Positions 1-8,194 of a DNA stretch of 64,000 nt are shown piece by piece (within the stretch, counting starts at the first letter, position 1; the number at the start of each line of letters is the position of its first letter). The notes below the pieces were generated by a model. The model made no database searches. It was not told the DNA's origin and saw only the letters and a program-made list of their open reading frames with translations. The position numbers and the translations under genes are program-made. This stretch comes from Fusobacterium mortiferum ATCC 9817 (lineage in GTDB: Bacteria > Fusobacteriota > Fusobacteriia > Fusobacteriales > Fusobacteriaceae): the NCBI RefSeq assembly GCF_000158195.2, contig NZ_GL987988.1, positions 329,371 to 393,370 on the forward strand, in the 5' to 3' direction.

Positions 1-438
1 GATAAGCCCTTTGTTATGTAGTAATATAAGTGCTCTTCCTCCATTAGATGGATCATTAGGAATAGCTATTGTAGCTTTTTCTGGTATATCTTCAAGTTTT
101 GTATATTTTTTAGAGAATACTCCTAATGGTTCTATGTGGATTTTTGCAGCTGAAACAAGTTTTAAATTTCTTTCACTTGCAAATTTTTCTAAATATGGAT
201 AGTGTTGGAAGTAGTTAGCATCTATCTCTCCATCAGCTAATGAAAGGTTTGGTGTTACATAGTCAGTAAATTCTATAACTTTTAAATCTACTCCTTGAGC
301 TTTTAAATCATCTTTTACTAAGTTTAAAAGTTCAGCATGTGGAACAGGTGTTGCTCCAACTTTTAATTCTCCAGCTAGAGAGTTTACTCCTAATGTTAAA
401 AGTCCTGCTAATAAAAGTGTTCTTAGTGATAGTTTCAT
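1..438 (-). CDS. metQ: MetQ-type methionine-binding protein (partial, 3' end outside window)
   Basis: This is the first 146 codons of a NLPA/MetQ-family substrate-binding protein; the rest lies beyond the window start. It should capture D/L-methionine for the MetNI ABC importer encoded just upstream. The N terminus (MKLSLRTLLLAGLLTLGVNS) is a signal peptide with a basic start and hydrophobic core. The mature part has the family pattern GATPVPHAELL and later DYVTPNLSLADGEIDANYFQH. There is no cysteine near the cleavage site, so unlike E. coli MetQ it does not look lipid-anchored and is probably a free periplasmic protein. The gene starts 39 nt after metI with a GGAGAGG-type ribosome site and is the last gene of metN-metI-metQ, under the SAM riboswitch upstream of metN. 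Confidence 0.93.
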   Translation of the reverse strand, partial: MKLSLRTLLLAGLLTLGVNSLAGELKVGATPVPHAELLNLVKDDLKAQGVDLKVIEFTDYVTPNLSLADGEIDANYFQHYPYLEKFASERNLKLVSAAKIHIEPLGVFSKKYTKLEDIPEKATIAIPNDPSNGGRALILLHNKGLI

Positions 439-477
439 ATTATCCTCTCCCTTATGTTATTATTATGTTATTATATG

Positions 478-1125
478 TTATCTATTTTTTTTGGCTCTGT
501 AAACTAAATAATTTCCTAGTGATTGTAAAATTTGAACCACTATTATAATAACTATTACAGCATAAACCATAATATCTGTTTTAAATCTTTGATATCCAAA
601 TCTGATAGCTAAGTCTCCTAGTCCACCAGCTCCTATTGTACCAGCCATAGCAGAGAAACCTATAAGGCTAATCACTGTAACTGTTATTCCATGAATTATA
701 TGGGGCATAGTTTCAGGGATCATAACTTTAAATATTATTGTCCAGTTATTTGCTCCCATACTAGAACTAGCTTCAATAAGTCCTTTATCTACTTCGTTTA
801 AAGCTCCTTCTATCATTCTAGCTACAAATGGAGCTGCTGAGATAGAAAGAGGAACTATTGCTGCTGTACTTCCTATTGTTGTCCCTACTATTATTCTTGA
901 AAGCGGGAAAAGAAGTATCATAAGTATGATAAAAGGAAATGACCTTAAAGTATTGATTATAAAGTCTAATACTTTATTTAATTTTGGACTTTCTAAAATA
1001 TTTCCTTCTTTAGTAACAGTAAGAAGTATTCCTATTGGGAAACCAATTAATAATGAAAAAAGTGTTGAGAAAAAAACCATGTATAATGTTTCTAATGTAG
1101 ATGTCCATATCATACTAAATACCAT
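478..1125 (-). CDS. metI: Methionine ABC transporter permease MetI
   Basis: A 215-residue inner-membrane permease that pairs with MetN to import methionine. It has about five hydrophobic segments, and the binding-protein-dependent transport loop (EAA motif) is visible as [20 protein letters not shown] near residues 118-137. The segment [20 protein letters not shown], with [20 protein letters not shown] further on, is typical of MetI. Length matches the family (about 217). Its start codon overlaps the last 11 bases of metN, so the two are translationally coupled. Confidence 0.95.
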   Translation of the reverse strand: MVFSMIWTSTLETLYMVFFSTLFSLLIGFPIGILLTVTKEGNILESPKLNKVLDFIINTLRSFPFIILMILLFPLSRIIVGTTIGSTAAIVPLSISAAPFVARMIEGALNEVDKGLIEASSSMGANNWTIIFKVMIPETMPHIIHGITVTVISLIGFSAMAGTIGAGGLGDLAIRFGYQRFKTDIMVYAVIVIIIVVQILQSLGNYLVYRAKKNR

Positions 1126-2125
1126 TGTATATCACCTCTGTAAGTACTCCTGCTTCATTTTTAAACCAAGATATAGCTTCTTTTTGTTGCTCCATATCTC
1201 CAGATAGCTCTATAAATAGATGTCCTACTTTCATAGTAGAAAGATTATCAATAGAACCACCAATTATACTAAAATCTATATTGAAAGTTCTTACAGCTTG
1301 AGAGATAATAGGGTCTTCAGCTATTGTACCTAAGAAATCAAGTCTAACTATTGATTTACCTTTTGTTTTCATTATCTCTATTCCTTTTTCTTCCACTCCT
1401 GGTAGATAAGAGATTAACTCTTTAGTTACTTCAGATTGTGGATTAGAAAATATATGGTGTACACTTCCAGATTCTACAATTTTTCCATCAGCCATAACTG
1501 CTACTCTATTGCAAATATCTCTAATTACTTCCATTTGGTGAGTTATCATTACTACTGTAAGTCCAAATTGTTTTTGTATATTTTTTATTAATTCTAGTAT
1601 CGATTTTGTAGTTTTAGGATCAAGAGCTGAAGTAGCTTCATCTGAAAGTAATATATCTGGATTATTTGCTAATGCTCTAGCAATAGCTACTCTTTGTTTT
1701 TGTCCTCCAGATAGTTGTGATGGATAGTAGTTTTCTTTATCTGATAATTCTACTACTTCTAATAATTCTTTAACTCTTTTATCTATATCAGCTTTATTCC
1801 AACCAGCTATCTCTAAAGAAAAAGCGATATTTTCTCCCACTGTTCTTGAAGAGAGTAAGTTAAAGTGTTGGAAAATCATTCCTATTTTTTTTCTTCTTTC
1901 TAATAAATCTTTTTTAGAAAGAGAGGTAATATCCACTCCATCTATTATAATTTTTCCACTTGTTGGTTCTTCTAATCTATTTAGAAGTCTTATTAATGAA
2001 GATTTTCCAGCACCACTTAGTCCTATTACTCCAAAGATATCTCCTGTTTTTATCTCTAAAGATATATCTTTTACAGCATGATAACCATTAGAATATATCT
2101 TATTTATCTTTTGTATCTCTATCAT
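1115..2125 (-). CDS. metN: Methionine ABC transporter ATPase MetN
   Basis: This 336-residue ATPase powers methionine import. Walker A is GLSGAGKSS, the Q-loop follows in [14 protein letters not shown], the ABC signature is [15 protein letters not shown], and the switch histidine lies in [11 protein letters not shown]. Residues from about 260 to the end form the NIL domain, the ligand-sensing C-terminal domain that gives transinhibition by methionine in MetN. A longer reading frame reaches 2215, but the ATG at 2125 is preceded by AGGAGG at good spacing and the extra residues would overlap the riboswitch terminator, so 2125 is chosen. First gene of metN-metI-metQ. Confidence 0.95.
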   Translation of the reverse strand: MIEIQKINKIYSNGYHAVKDISLEIKTGDIFGVIGLSGAGKSSLIRLLNRLEEPTSGKIIIDGVDITSLSKKDLLERRKKIGMIFQHFNLLSSRTVGENIAFSLEIAGWNKADIDKRVKELLEVVELSDKENYYPSQLSGGQKQRVAIARALANNPDILLSDEATSALDPKTTKSILELIKNIQKQFGLTVVMITHQMEVIRDICNRVAVMADGKIVESGSVHHIFSNPQSEVTKELISYLPGVEEKGIEIMKTKGKSIVRLDFLGTIAEDPIISQAVRTFNIDFSIIGGSIDNLSTMKVGHLFIELSGDMEQQKEAISWFKNEAGVLTEVIYNGI

Positions 2126-2151
2126 TTTTTCCTCCTGTAAATATTTTATAG

Positions 2152-2187
2152 TAAAAAAAATCTCTATTACCATCAAGTAATAGAGAT
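2152..2187 (-). terminator. Riboswitch expression-platform terminator of metN
   Basis: In the minus-strand transcript a perfect hairpin, CTCTATTAC with GTAATAGAG and loop TTGATG, is followed by eight U residues. It lies between the SAM riboswitch and metN, so it is the switchable intrinsic terminator. Its loop and 3' arm contain CTTGATGGT, complementary to the 5' P1 strand of the riboswitch. Confidence 0.85.
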
Positions 2188-2204
2188 TTAATAGAGCTTT
2201 TTTA

Positions 2205-2298
2205 GTTCTATCCATCTTTCTGGAATTAGCACCACACTTTTTAAGCAGGTTGCTGAAACGTCCTAGGGCCAGTCCCTCAGTTTCTCTTGATGGTTAAT
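2205..2298 (-). promoter_or_regulatory. SAM-I (S-box) riboswitch controlling metNIQ
   Basis: The minus-strand transcript carries the S-box core in order: GAGGGACTGGCCC, then CAGCAACC, then GTGGTGCTAATTCC, enclosed by a P1 helix made of ACCATC (2294-2289) and GATGGA (2216-2211). These are the conserved aptamer blocks of the SAM-I class. SAM binding should stabilise P1 and let the downstream terminator form, shutting off methionine import when SAM is plentiful. The downstream genes being a methionine importer agrees with this. Confidence 0.95.
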
Positions 2299-2313
2299 TT
2301 CTTTGTTAGAGCT

Positions 2314-2342
2314 ATAATATAATTTTTTTATAAAAATGTCAA
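2314..2342 (-). promoter_or_regulatory. Promoter of the metNIQ transcript
   Basis: On the minus strand TTGACA (2342-2337) and TATTAT (2319-2314) are separated by 17 bases, a near-consensus vegetative promoter. Transcription would begin close to 2307, a few bases before the riboswitch. Confidence 0.8.
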
Positions 2343-2378
2343 TACTTTTTTTAAAATATAAAAAATTTTTATTAGAGT

Positions 2379-3311
2379 TTATTTTTCAGGAGTAGAAGCA
2401 ACAATAAAATCTTTATATTTTTGTAAACGAGTTTTATACTCTTCAGTTTTTTTAGCTTCCATAAGTTTACTTTCATTAGTTTTGATATCATTCATATGAA
2501 TAAATTTTCCAGAAAGAGTATTATGAGCATGTTCTAATTGTTCTTCAGGAAATATAAATTTAAGTCCAGTTTCATTTATTTCAAACTTACCAACAATTCC
2601 ACATAGGCAACAAGTAGCACTTCCATCATTTTGTACATAGAAATTTCTACTATGACAGTGAGGGCATACTCCACTATCTCCTTTGAAAGTAGCATTTTCA
2701 ATATCTCTTGCTGCTAAAGTAAGATTTCTTCCAATTTCTTGAACTCTTTTTATCTTGTCATCTTCCATAATAATTCCTTTAGACCAAGGGAAAACTTCAT
2801 TATCTATGGTTTTCCACATTGGAGTAAGAGATAACATTTCACAATCACACTGAATTCTAGTTGTCCAGTCAGAACCACCTATTCCAATATAAGAGATAAC
2901 TTTATCTTTGAAGTTTCTTTCATCTGGTGCAACTCCACCATTTTCTTCGGCAATTTTTTTAGCTACTACATTATTTCCTCTATCCATTCTAGGACCAAAA
3001 CGGTCTACTACAGTTCTAAATATTCCAGCTGCTCCTTTTTCAAAAATAGGTACTGTAAATATAATTCCATCTGCATCTAACATCTTTCCTTTTAGCCATT
3101 CAAAATCATCTTTTAACGAGCAGATATTTCCTCTACCGCTCATTAAGGCTTTAACACAAGCTATACAACCAGTACAATGTTCTAAATCTAAGTCTAAAAG
3201 TCTGATAAATTCAACTTCTGCTCCTAATTTTTTAGCTTCCATTAGAGCTTCTTTACACATAGCATCATTATTTCCATTTTTTGTTCCTGCTGAAATTCCT
3301 AATATTTTCAT
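2379..3311 (-). CDS. Iron-sulfur flavoprotein / NADPH-dependent FMN reductase with C-terminal zinc ribbon
   Basis: A 310-residue flavodoxin-fold oxidoreductase. The N terminus (MKILGISAGTKNGNND) is the FMN phosphate-binding loop of the FMN_red family. Cysteines 46, 49, 52 and 64 form a C-x2-C-x2-C-x11-C cluster like that of archaeal and clostridial iron-sulfur flavoproteins. The central region, FTVPIFEKGAAGIFRTVVDR, is the usual isoalloxazine-side loop. Residues 216-237 (CPHC, then CCLCG) form a zinc ribbon, an uncommon addition. It probably moves electrons from reduced ferredoxin or NAD(P)H to an unknown acceptor. It is transcribed alone, with AAGGAAGG before the ATG; physiological substrate unknown. 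Confidence 0.8.
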   Translation of the reverse strand: MKILGISAGTKNGNNDAMCKEALMEAKKLGAEVEFIRLLDLDLEHCTGCIACVKALMSGRGNICSLKDDFEWLKGKMLDADGIIFTVPIFEKGAAGIFRTVVDRFGPRMDRGNNVVAKKIAEENGGVAPDERNFKDKVISYIGIGGSDWTTRIQCDCEMLSLTPMWKTIDNEVFPWSKGIIMEDDKIKRVQEIGRNLTLAARDIENATFKGDSGVCPHCHSRNFYVQNDGSATCCLCGIVGKFEINETGLKFIFPEEQLEHAHNTLSGKFIHMNDIKTNESKLMEAKKTEEYKTRLQKYKDFIVASTPEK

Positions 3312-3360
3312 TTTTTAACCTTCCTTAATTATTTTATATTTGTTTTAAACTATGGTCATT

Positions 3361-4245
3361 TTAATTTGTAAAATGGTATTCAGTTCCATCTCTTAAAAAA
3401 TCTCTTTCTGCATGTTCTTCTAAAAATATACTTACAATATCTTTATATGGAGTTAAATATGGGAAAATATCATTAGATTTAGCCCAAGTAGGTTTTTTTA
3501 CATTTGGAGTTTCTTCTATCCAATTTTTTTTCCAAGTTTTAGAATCTTTATACCAAAACTCGACTATTCTAACAAAGGGAGAAGTTTTAGGTTCAATAGA
3601 CTTATAAGAGAAACATCTAAGTAGATCTTTTTGTTTTATTATTTCAGGAATAAAATTATTATAGAACCATTTCTCTCCCTCATCTTCTTTAACTCCTGTT
3701 GGATATTTTAAAGCTACTACAAATCTATAAAATGGTCCATCATCACTTGTAAGTCCATAACCTTTAAAATCGTCATCAATTTTTCTATTGACAAAAACAA
3801 AGGCAGCAGGATGAGCATTTTTATTATCTTGAACTCCCCAATCTGCTCTTTTAGTAGAAGCAATAGGGTTTCCTATCATTTCATTATATCCTTCTACCCA
3901 TACTTCACTCATTGCAGTTCCTTGATTTAATTCATCTTCCATCGAAAAAGGATCTTCTCTCCAATAATGTTCAGTCATTCTCCAGTTATAAGCTCCATAT
4001 TTTTCTCCACCTTCAGGAATAGGAAGAGCTCTGTAAGTTGAATATCCTGCTAAAATAGGACCATTAATATTGATTGTATCTTGAGCATGATATTTAAAAA
4101 GCCACCTATTAGCTTTAGGTAAATCATTAAGATCAGTTAAATTTAAAATTAAATAGCTTCTTTTTAATTGAGAGGCTAGAATTGGATTATTAAAAAAGAT
4201 AAAAATTAATAATCCTAAAATAAAAATAATTTTTCTTTCTTTCAT
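3361..4245 (-). CDS. Exported protein of unknown function, possible tandem EthD-like fold
   Basis: This gene is not recognised. The ATG at 4245 has AAAGGAG upstream and is preferred to an in-frame ATG at 4275 that lies in the operator-like palindrome. The product of 294 residues starts with a signal peptide (MKERKIIFILGLLIFIFF) and should be exported. It is rich in Trp and Tyr. Two segments, RSYLILNLTDLNDL early on and YRFVVALKYPTG about 150 residues later, each begin a beta strand and are followed by similar helix-strand patterns, suggesting two ferredoxin-like (dimeric alpha/beta barrel, EthD or monooxygenase type) halves; that is inference. It follows a MarR gene by 58 nt and shares an operator motif with it, hinting at a role in handling a small toxic molecule. 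Confidence 0.55.
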   Translation of the reverse strand: MKERKIIFILGLLIFIFFNNPILASQLKRSYLILNLTDLNDLPKANRWLFKYHAQDTININGPILAGYSTYRALPIPEGGEKYGAYNWRMTEHYWREDPFSMEDELNQGTAMSEVWVEGYNEMIGNPIASTKRADWGVQDNKNAHPAAFVFVNRKIDDDFKGYGLTSDDGPFYRFVVALKYPTGVKEDEGEKWFYNNFIPEIIKQKDLLRCFSYKSIEPKTSPFVRIVEFWYKDSKTWKKNWIEETPNVKKPTWAKSNDIFPYLTPYKDIVSIFLEEHAERDFLRDGTEYHFTN

Positions 4246-4263
4246 AAAAAACACTCCTTTTAT

Positions 4264-4280
4264 GTGGTTAAACACATATT
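4264..4280. promoter_or_regulatory. Candidate MarR operator, copy 1
   Basis: GTGGTTAAACACATATT matches the motif at 4759-4775 in 16 of 17 positions. It has palindromic arms ATGTG and CACAT and sits just before the start of the exported-protein gene, downstream of the MarR gene. Repetition next to both genes suggests that the MarR product binds both. Confidence 0.5.
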
Positions 4281-4303
4281 TTTGTTAAAAAAATAGAGTA
4301 AGA

Positions 4304-4738
4304 TCACTCTAAATTTTTTATAATTTTATCTAATACATCGGAAAAAATTTTTTTCTCCTCTTCAGATACATTTTTAAAAACAGTATCTAAACTATGTTCT
4401 ACAGTTTCTACAACATCACTTTGTATTTGTTTACCTAACTCTGTTAAAAATATTAAATTTATTCTTTTATCATTGAGAGAATTTTTCTTTATAATCAAAC
4501 CTTTTTTTATAAGAGTATCTACAAGTCTAGAAACACAAGTATGATCTTTTCCAATAAGAGTTCCTATTTGATTTTGAGTAATTCCATTGCTTTCTAATAA
4601 AAAGTTAATAACACCCCACTGTTCAGGAGTTATCATAAAATTATTTTCTTTTAATTTTTTATTAAAATTTAAAGTAGTTAATCTAGAAGCTTTATCTAGT
4701 TTAAAACCTAAAGATTTTTTTAAATTATAATCACTCAT
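4304..4738 (-). CDS. MarR-family transcriptional regulator
   Basis: A 144-residue winged-helix repressor. The recognition region is GITQNQIGTLIGKDHTCVSRLVDTLIKKG (helix-turn-helix), followed by the wing KKNSLNDKRINLIFLTELG with the conserved D-x-R. Start ATG at 4738 has AAAGGAG six bases upstream. A perfect 12-bp palindrome GTGTTTAAACAC lies about 20 bases upstream and a near copy precedes the next gene, so autoregulation together with control of the exported protein is likely. MarR proteins usually respond to phenolic or oxidative ligands; the ligand here is unknown. Confidence 0.88.
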   Translation of the reverse strand: MSDYNLKKSLGFKLDKASRLTTLNFNKKLKENNFMITPEQWGVINFLLESNGITQNQIGTLIGKDHTCVSRLVDTLIKKGLIIKKNSLNDKRINLIFLTELGKQIQSDVVETVEHSLDTVFKNVSEEEKKIFSDVLDKIIKNLE

Positions 4739-4758
4739 AGTATCTCCTTTTATAATAA

Positions 4759-4775
4759 GTGTTTAAACACATATT
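4759..4775. promoter_or_regulatory. Candidate MarR operator, copy 2
   Basis: GTGTTTAAACACATATT contains a perfect 12-bp palindrome and lies directly upstream of the MarR gene, between it and the divergent second MarR gene. Same motif as 4264-4280 with one mismatch. Confidence 0.55.
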
Positions 4776-4812
4776 ATTTATATCACATAAAAAAGTTTTT
4801 TTCAAGAGTTTA

Positions 4813-4862
4813 TTGACAAAAAAATAAAAAAAGTTTAGAATACTTTGTAAGCAAACTTTTTT
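4813..4862 (+). promoter_or_regulatory. Promoter and overlapping inverted repeat of the second marR gene
   Basis: TTGACA (4813-4818) and TAGAAT (4836-4841) are 17 bases apart. A 10-bp inverted repeat, AAAAAAGTTT (4827-4836) and AAACTTTTTT (4853-4862), covers the -10 box and start point. It includes AAGCAAACTTT, which recurs with one change before the MATE gene. This is the arrangement expected for a self-repressing regulator. Confidence 0.6.
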
Positions 4863-4878
4863 GAGTAGGAGTATAATT

Positions 4879-5325
4879 ATGAAAAGAGAAAAAAATGAAG
4901 ATATTGGTTTTTTTGTAAAAAAAATAAGTAACCATATAGAGAGAGAGATGTATAATCAATATAAAAATTATAGTTTAAAAGATATTACCTTAATGAATAT
5001 AATGATTATAAATTTTCTAGCAACTGTTGATAAAGATAAAGAAGTCTTTCAAAAGAATATAGAGGAGGAGTTTTATATCAATAAAGCAACTGCATCAAAG
5101 ATGCTTTCGTTGATGGAGGAAAAAAGTCTAATAGAAAGAGTTCCTTTAGAAAATGATGGAAGGTTAAAAAAAATAGTTGTTTTAGAAAAAGGAGAGAGTT
5201 TAAAAATAGTTGGAAAAGAGATAATAAATAATTTGGAAAATAAATTAAAAAAAGATATCACTCAAGAAGAACTAGATATATTTAAGAAAGTTTGTAGATT
5301 ATTAATAAAGAATATGGAAAAGTAG
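4879..5325 (+). CDS. MarR-family regulator of the adjacent MATE pump
   Basis: A 148-residue MarR-type winged-helix protein. The HTH reads NIEEEFYINKATASKMLSLM with the wing VPLENDGRLKKIVVLEKGE. An in-frame TTG at 4861 gives six extra residues, but AGGAG at 4867 places the start at ATG 4879. It is followed 53 nt later by a MATE exporter on the same strand, the usual arrangement of a local repressor and its drug pump. A shared 11-bp motif lies upstream of both genes. Confidence 0.85.
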   Translation: MKREKNEDIGFFVKKISNHIEREMYNQYKNYSLKDITLMNIMIINFLATVDKDKEVFQKNIEEEFYINKATASKMLSLMEEKSLIERVPLENDGRLKKIVVLEKGESLKIVGKEIINNLENKLKKDITQEELDIFKKVCRLLIKNMEK

Positions 5326-5342
5326 ATTTTCCTATTTTAAAA

Positions 5343-5353
5343 GCAAAGTTTGC
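5343..5353. promoter_or_regulatory. Candidate operator upstream of the MATE gene
   Basis: GCAAAGTTTGC is an 11-bp palindrome, 25 bases before the MATE start. With the two preceding bases it reads AAGCAAAGTTT, differing at one position from AAGCAAACTTT upstream of the marR gene at 4849-4859. Confidence 0.4.
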
Positions 5354-5378
5354 TAGCATACTAAAAAACGGAGGAAAA

Positions 5379-6713
5379 ATGGAGAAAAATAAAAATTTAT
5401 TTGAAAAAGTTGAAGTAAAAAAAGCAGTTATGGAGATGGCTATCCCTACAATAATCTCGTCATTAATTGTAGTAATATACAATATGGCAGATACATTTTT
5501 TGTAGGACAGACTCAAAATCCACTTCAAGTGGCAGCTGTATCTTTAACAAATCCAATTTTTGTAATGTATATGGCTATATCTCAACTTATTGGTATTGGA
5601 GGAAGTACATTGATTTCAATATTTTTAGGAAAGAGAAAAAGAAAATATGCAAAGCAGTGTTCAAGTTTTTCTTGTTATTCATCATTAGGATTGGGAGTAA
5701 TTTTTGGAGCTATAATCATAATTTTTATGGATAATATATTAAAATTATTGGGTGCTACTCTAGATACATATATTTTTACAAGAGAGTATCTGTTTTATAT
5801 AGCTCTAGGTGGACCTGTTATTTTATTTTCTAATGCTTTTGGTCATACTGTTCGTGGAGAAGGAGGAGCTAAGGCATCAATGATAGGTGGAATGATTGGA
5901 ACAATTGTAAATATAGTTTTAGATCCAATATTTATCTTAACTTTAGGAATGGGAACAGCAGGAGCTGCTATAGCTACAGTTATTGGAAATATAGCTGGCA
6001 CATTATATTATATTTATTATTTTAATTATAGAAGCCCGTTATTAACAATATCACCTAGATATTTTACTTTTAGTCAAGAAGTAGCAGGAAGTTTGTTAAA
6101 ATTAGGAATACCTGCAGGAATAAATTCAGGGCTTATGAGTATCTCTACCATATTTTTAAATAATATTTTACTTATCTACGGAAATAGTGCAGTTGCTGCT
6201 ATGGGAATAGTAACAAAGATATATCTATTAATAGCTCTAATACATATGGGAATTGCTAATGGTATCCAACCTCTTTTAGGATATTGTTATGGAGCTAAAT
6301 TAAAAAAGAGATTTATGGATATTATGAAGTTTAGTTTAAAATTTTCAATAAGTATAGGCTTAATATTGACAGTAATTTATATAGTTTTTAGTAAAGAGAT
6401 AATAGAATTATTTATTCAAGATAGAGAGGTTATTGAATATGGGGCAAAGATGTTAGTGGCTACTTCGTTAGCAGGACCTATATTAGGAGTAATGTTTTTA
6501 TCAATAAATGGAATGCAGGCTATTAATAATCCTCTACCTGCTACTGTATTATCTTTAGCAAGACAGGGCTTATTGTTTATACCTTTGCTATTTGTGATGA
6601 ACTCTTTTTTAGGATTGACAGGAGTTAACTTCACACAAACTGTAGCAGACTATATTTCTATTGTAATAGGAGTATTTTTATTTATAAATTCATTAAAAAA
6701 AGTAAAAGAATAA
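5379..6713 (+). CDS. MATE-family multidrug efflux transporter
   Basis: A 444-residue inner-membrane protein with about 12 hydrophobic segments. The first half contains the MATE hallmark MAIPTIISSLIVVIYNMADT, and GHTVRGEGGAKASMIGGMIG is the conserved loop at the end of the first bundle. The second half has ANGIQPLLGYCYGAK. MATE pumps exchange cationic drugs for Na+ or H+. The gene starts with GGAGG eight bases before ATG and follows a marR gene, so induction by a drug-like ligand is probable. Length is typical. Confidence 0.92.
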   Translation: MEKNKNLFEKVEVKKAVMEMAIPTIISSLIVVIYNMADTFFVGQTQNPLQVAAVSLTNPIFVMYMAISQLIGIGGSTLISIFLGKRKRKYAKQCSSFSCYSSLGLGVIFGAIIIIFMDNILKLLGATLDTYIFTREYLFYIALGGPVILFSNAFGHTVRGEGGAKASMIGGMIGTIVNIVLDPIFILTLGMGTAGAAIATVIGNIAGTLYYIYYFNYRSPLLTISPRYFTFSQEVAGSLLKLGIPAGINSGLMSISTIFLNNILLIYGNSAVAAMGIVTKIYLLIALIHMGIANGIQPLLGYCYGAKLKKRFMDIMKFSLKFSISIGLILTVIYIVFSKEIIELFIQDREVIEYGAKMLVATSLAGPILGVMFLSINGMQAINNPLPATVLSLARQGLLFIPLLFVMNSFLGLTGVNFTQTVADYISIVIGVFLFINSLKKVKE

Positions 6714-6718
6714 AAAAT

Positions 6719-6754
6719 AGGAGCTAGTACAATTTAAAATTTGTAATAGCTCCT
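6719..6754. terminator. Bidirectional terminator between convergent MATE genes
   Basis: AGGAGCTA and TAGCTCCT form the base of a hairpin extended by TACAA/TTGTA around a TTTAAA loop. T and A runs flank it on both sides, so it can stop transcription from both genes. Confidence 0.75.
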
Positions 6755-6759
6755 TCATT

Positions 6760-8121
6760 TTATAAATTTATAAATTTTTTCTTATCTTTTTTCTTAGAAA
6801 ACTTAAATGAAAAAGGAAGTTCCTTTCTAAGAATAATTATACTAACAATAAAACACATAAGATCCGAAGCTGGAAGAGATAACCAAACCCCAGTTTCTCT
6901 TAAAAATAATGGAAGTACAATTATTGAGATTATAAAAAATACAATACTTCTCAATGAGGAGATTATATTAGATAGTTTTGTCATTCCTTTAGATTGTAAG
7001 TATGATATATTGATAAAGTTTGCTCCTTGAAAGATAATAGCACTAGCAAATAAAATCAATCCATGTGCTGCTAAATCAACAAGAGCTTTATCATTATTAA
7101 ATAATTTTACTAGATGTTTTCCAAAGAATATTACAGTTAATAGTATAGATGAAGATATCAAGAAAGTAACTATATGCCCTAATCTATATGTTTTTTTAAC
7201 TCTCTCATACTCTTTTATTCCATAGTTATAGCTTATAACAGGTTGAATTCCTTGAGATAATCCAGTAAATAAGCATCTAAATATATAACAGATATATGCG
7301 ACAATACAGTAAGCTGATACTCCAATTTCTCCTAAAAATTTCATAAAGGAGATATTAAAAAGAGCATTGGTAAGTGCAGCTGTAAACTCGATTGTAAATG
7401 ATGGAAATCCAATAGAGATAATATTTTTAAGAAAAGTTAATTTTAACTTTTGGAATTTATATTTTATTTTACAATCTATTCTATAAAAATATTTTACTAA
7501 AAATAAAAAAGAAAATAATTGTCCAATAGCTGTGGCAAAAGCACCACCAAAAACTCCCCATTTAAATACTATGATAAATAACCAATCTAGAAATACATTA
7601 GTAATAGCTCCAATAACCATAGATATAAAAGCGTATACAGGAGATTTATCATTTCTAACTACTGCATTTAAACTATTAGATAGCATCAAAAATATCATAG
7701 CAATAACACAAGTATATAGGTATGTTTTAACTTGTAAAGCTAACTGCTTACTTGAACCTAATAAAAAGATTAAACTATCTCCACTAATTAAAACTAATCC
7801 CAAAATAATAATATAGGAAATAATATTCAAAGTAACTATATGTGAAAAACAAGTATTTTTAAACTTAATATTTTTAGGATGTAAGGACATTAAAGTAGCT
7901 CCACCAGTTCCAATCAATAAACTTATGGCAATACCAAGATTGATAACAGGATAAGCAATATTTACAGCAGCAAGTCCGTCAGCTCCTACCCCTTGTCCAA
8001 TAAAAATTCCATCTACAATAGCGTAGAGAGCATTAACCATCATACCAGTAACGGCAGGTATTGAAAAATTAAAAAATAGTTTTGAAACAGAGTCTCTTTT
8101 TAAATCAATAGCCTTAAACAT
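6760..8121 (-). CDS. MATE-family efflux transporter (second)
   Basis: A 453-residue MATE transporter, distinct in sequence from the one at 5379. It begins with MFKAIDLKRDSVSKLFFNFS, followed by AVTGMMVNALYAIVDGIFIG, the first helix signature. LNAVVRNDKSPVYAFISMVI is the loop closing the first six-helix bundle, and LSQGIQPVISYNYG is the matching second-half loop. The C-terminal tail is very lysine-rich (FSKKKDKKKFINL). It is monocistronic with GGAGGAAT before the ATG. No neighbouring regulator on this strand, so its control is unclear. Confidence 0.9.
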   Translation of the reverse strand: MFKAIDLKRDSVSKLFFNFSIPAVTGMMVNALYAIVDGIFIGQGVGADGLAAVNIAYPVINLGIAISLLIGTGGATLMSLHPKNIKFKNTCFSHIVTLNIISYIIILGLVLISGDSLIFLLGSSKQLALQVKTYLYTCVIAMIFLMLSNSLNAVVRNDKSPVYAFISMVIGAITNVFLDWLFIIVFKWGVFGGAFATAIGQLFSFLFLVKYFYRIDCKIKYKFQKLKLTFLKNIISIGFPSFTIEFTAALTNALFNISFMKFLGEIGVSAYCIVAYICYIFRCLFTGLSQGIQPVISYNYGIKEYERVKKTYRLGHIVTFLISSSILLTVIFFGKHLVKLFNNDKALVDLAAHGLILFASAIIFQGANFINISYLQSKGMTKLSNIISSLRSIVFFIISIIVLPLFLRETGVWLSLPASDLMCFIVSIIILRKELPFSFKFSKKKDKKKFINL

Positions 8122-8194
8122 TATTCCTCCAAATAAAAAATTAAAATCTCATTACAATAGAGTAAGGTATAAACTTAAAATAGTCAAGGAGAAA

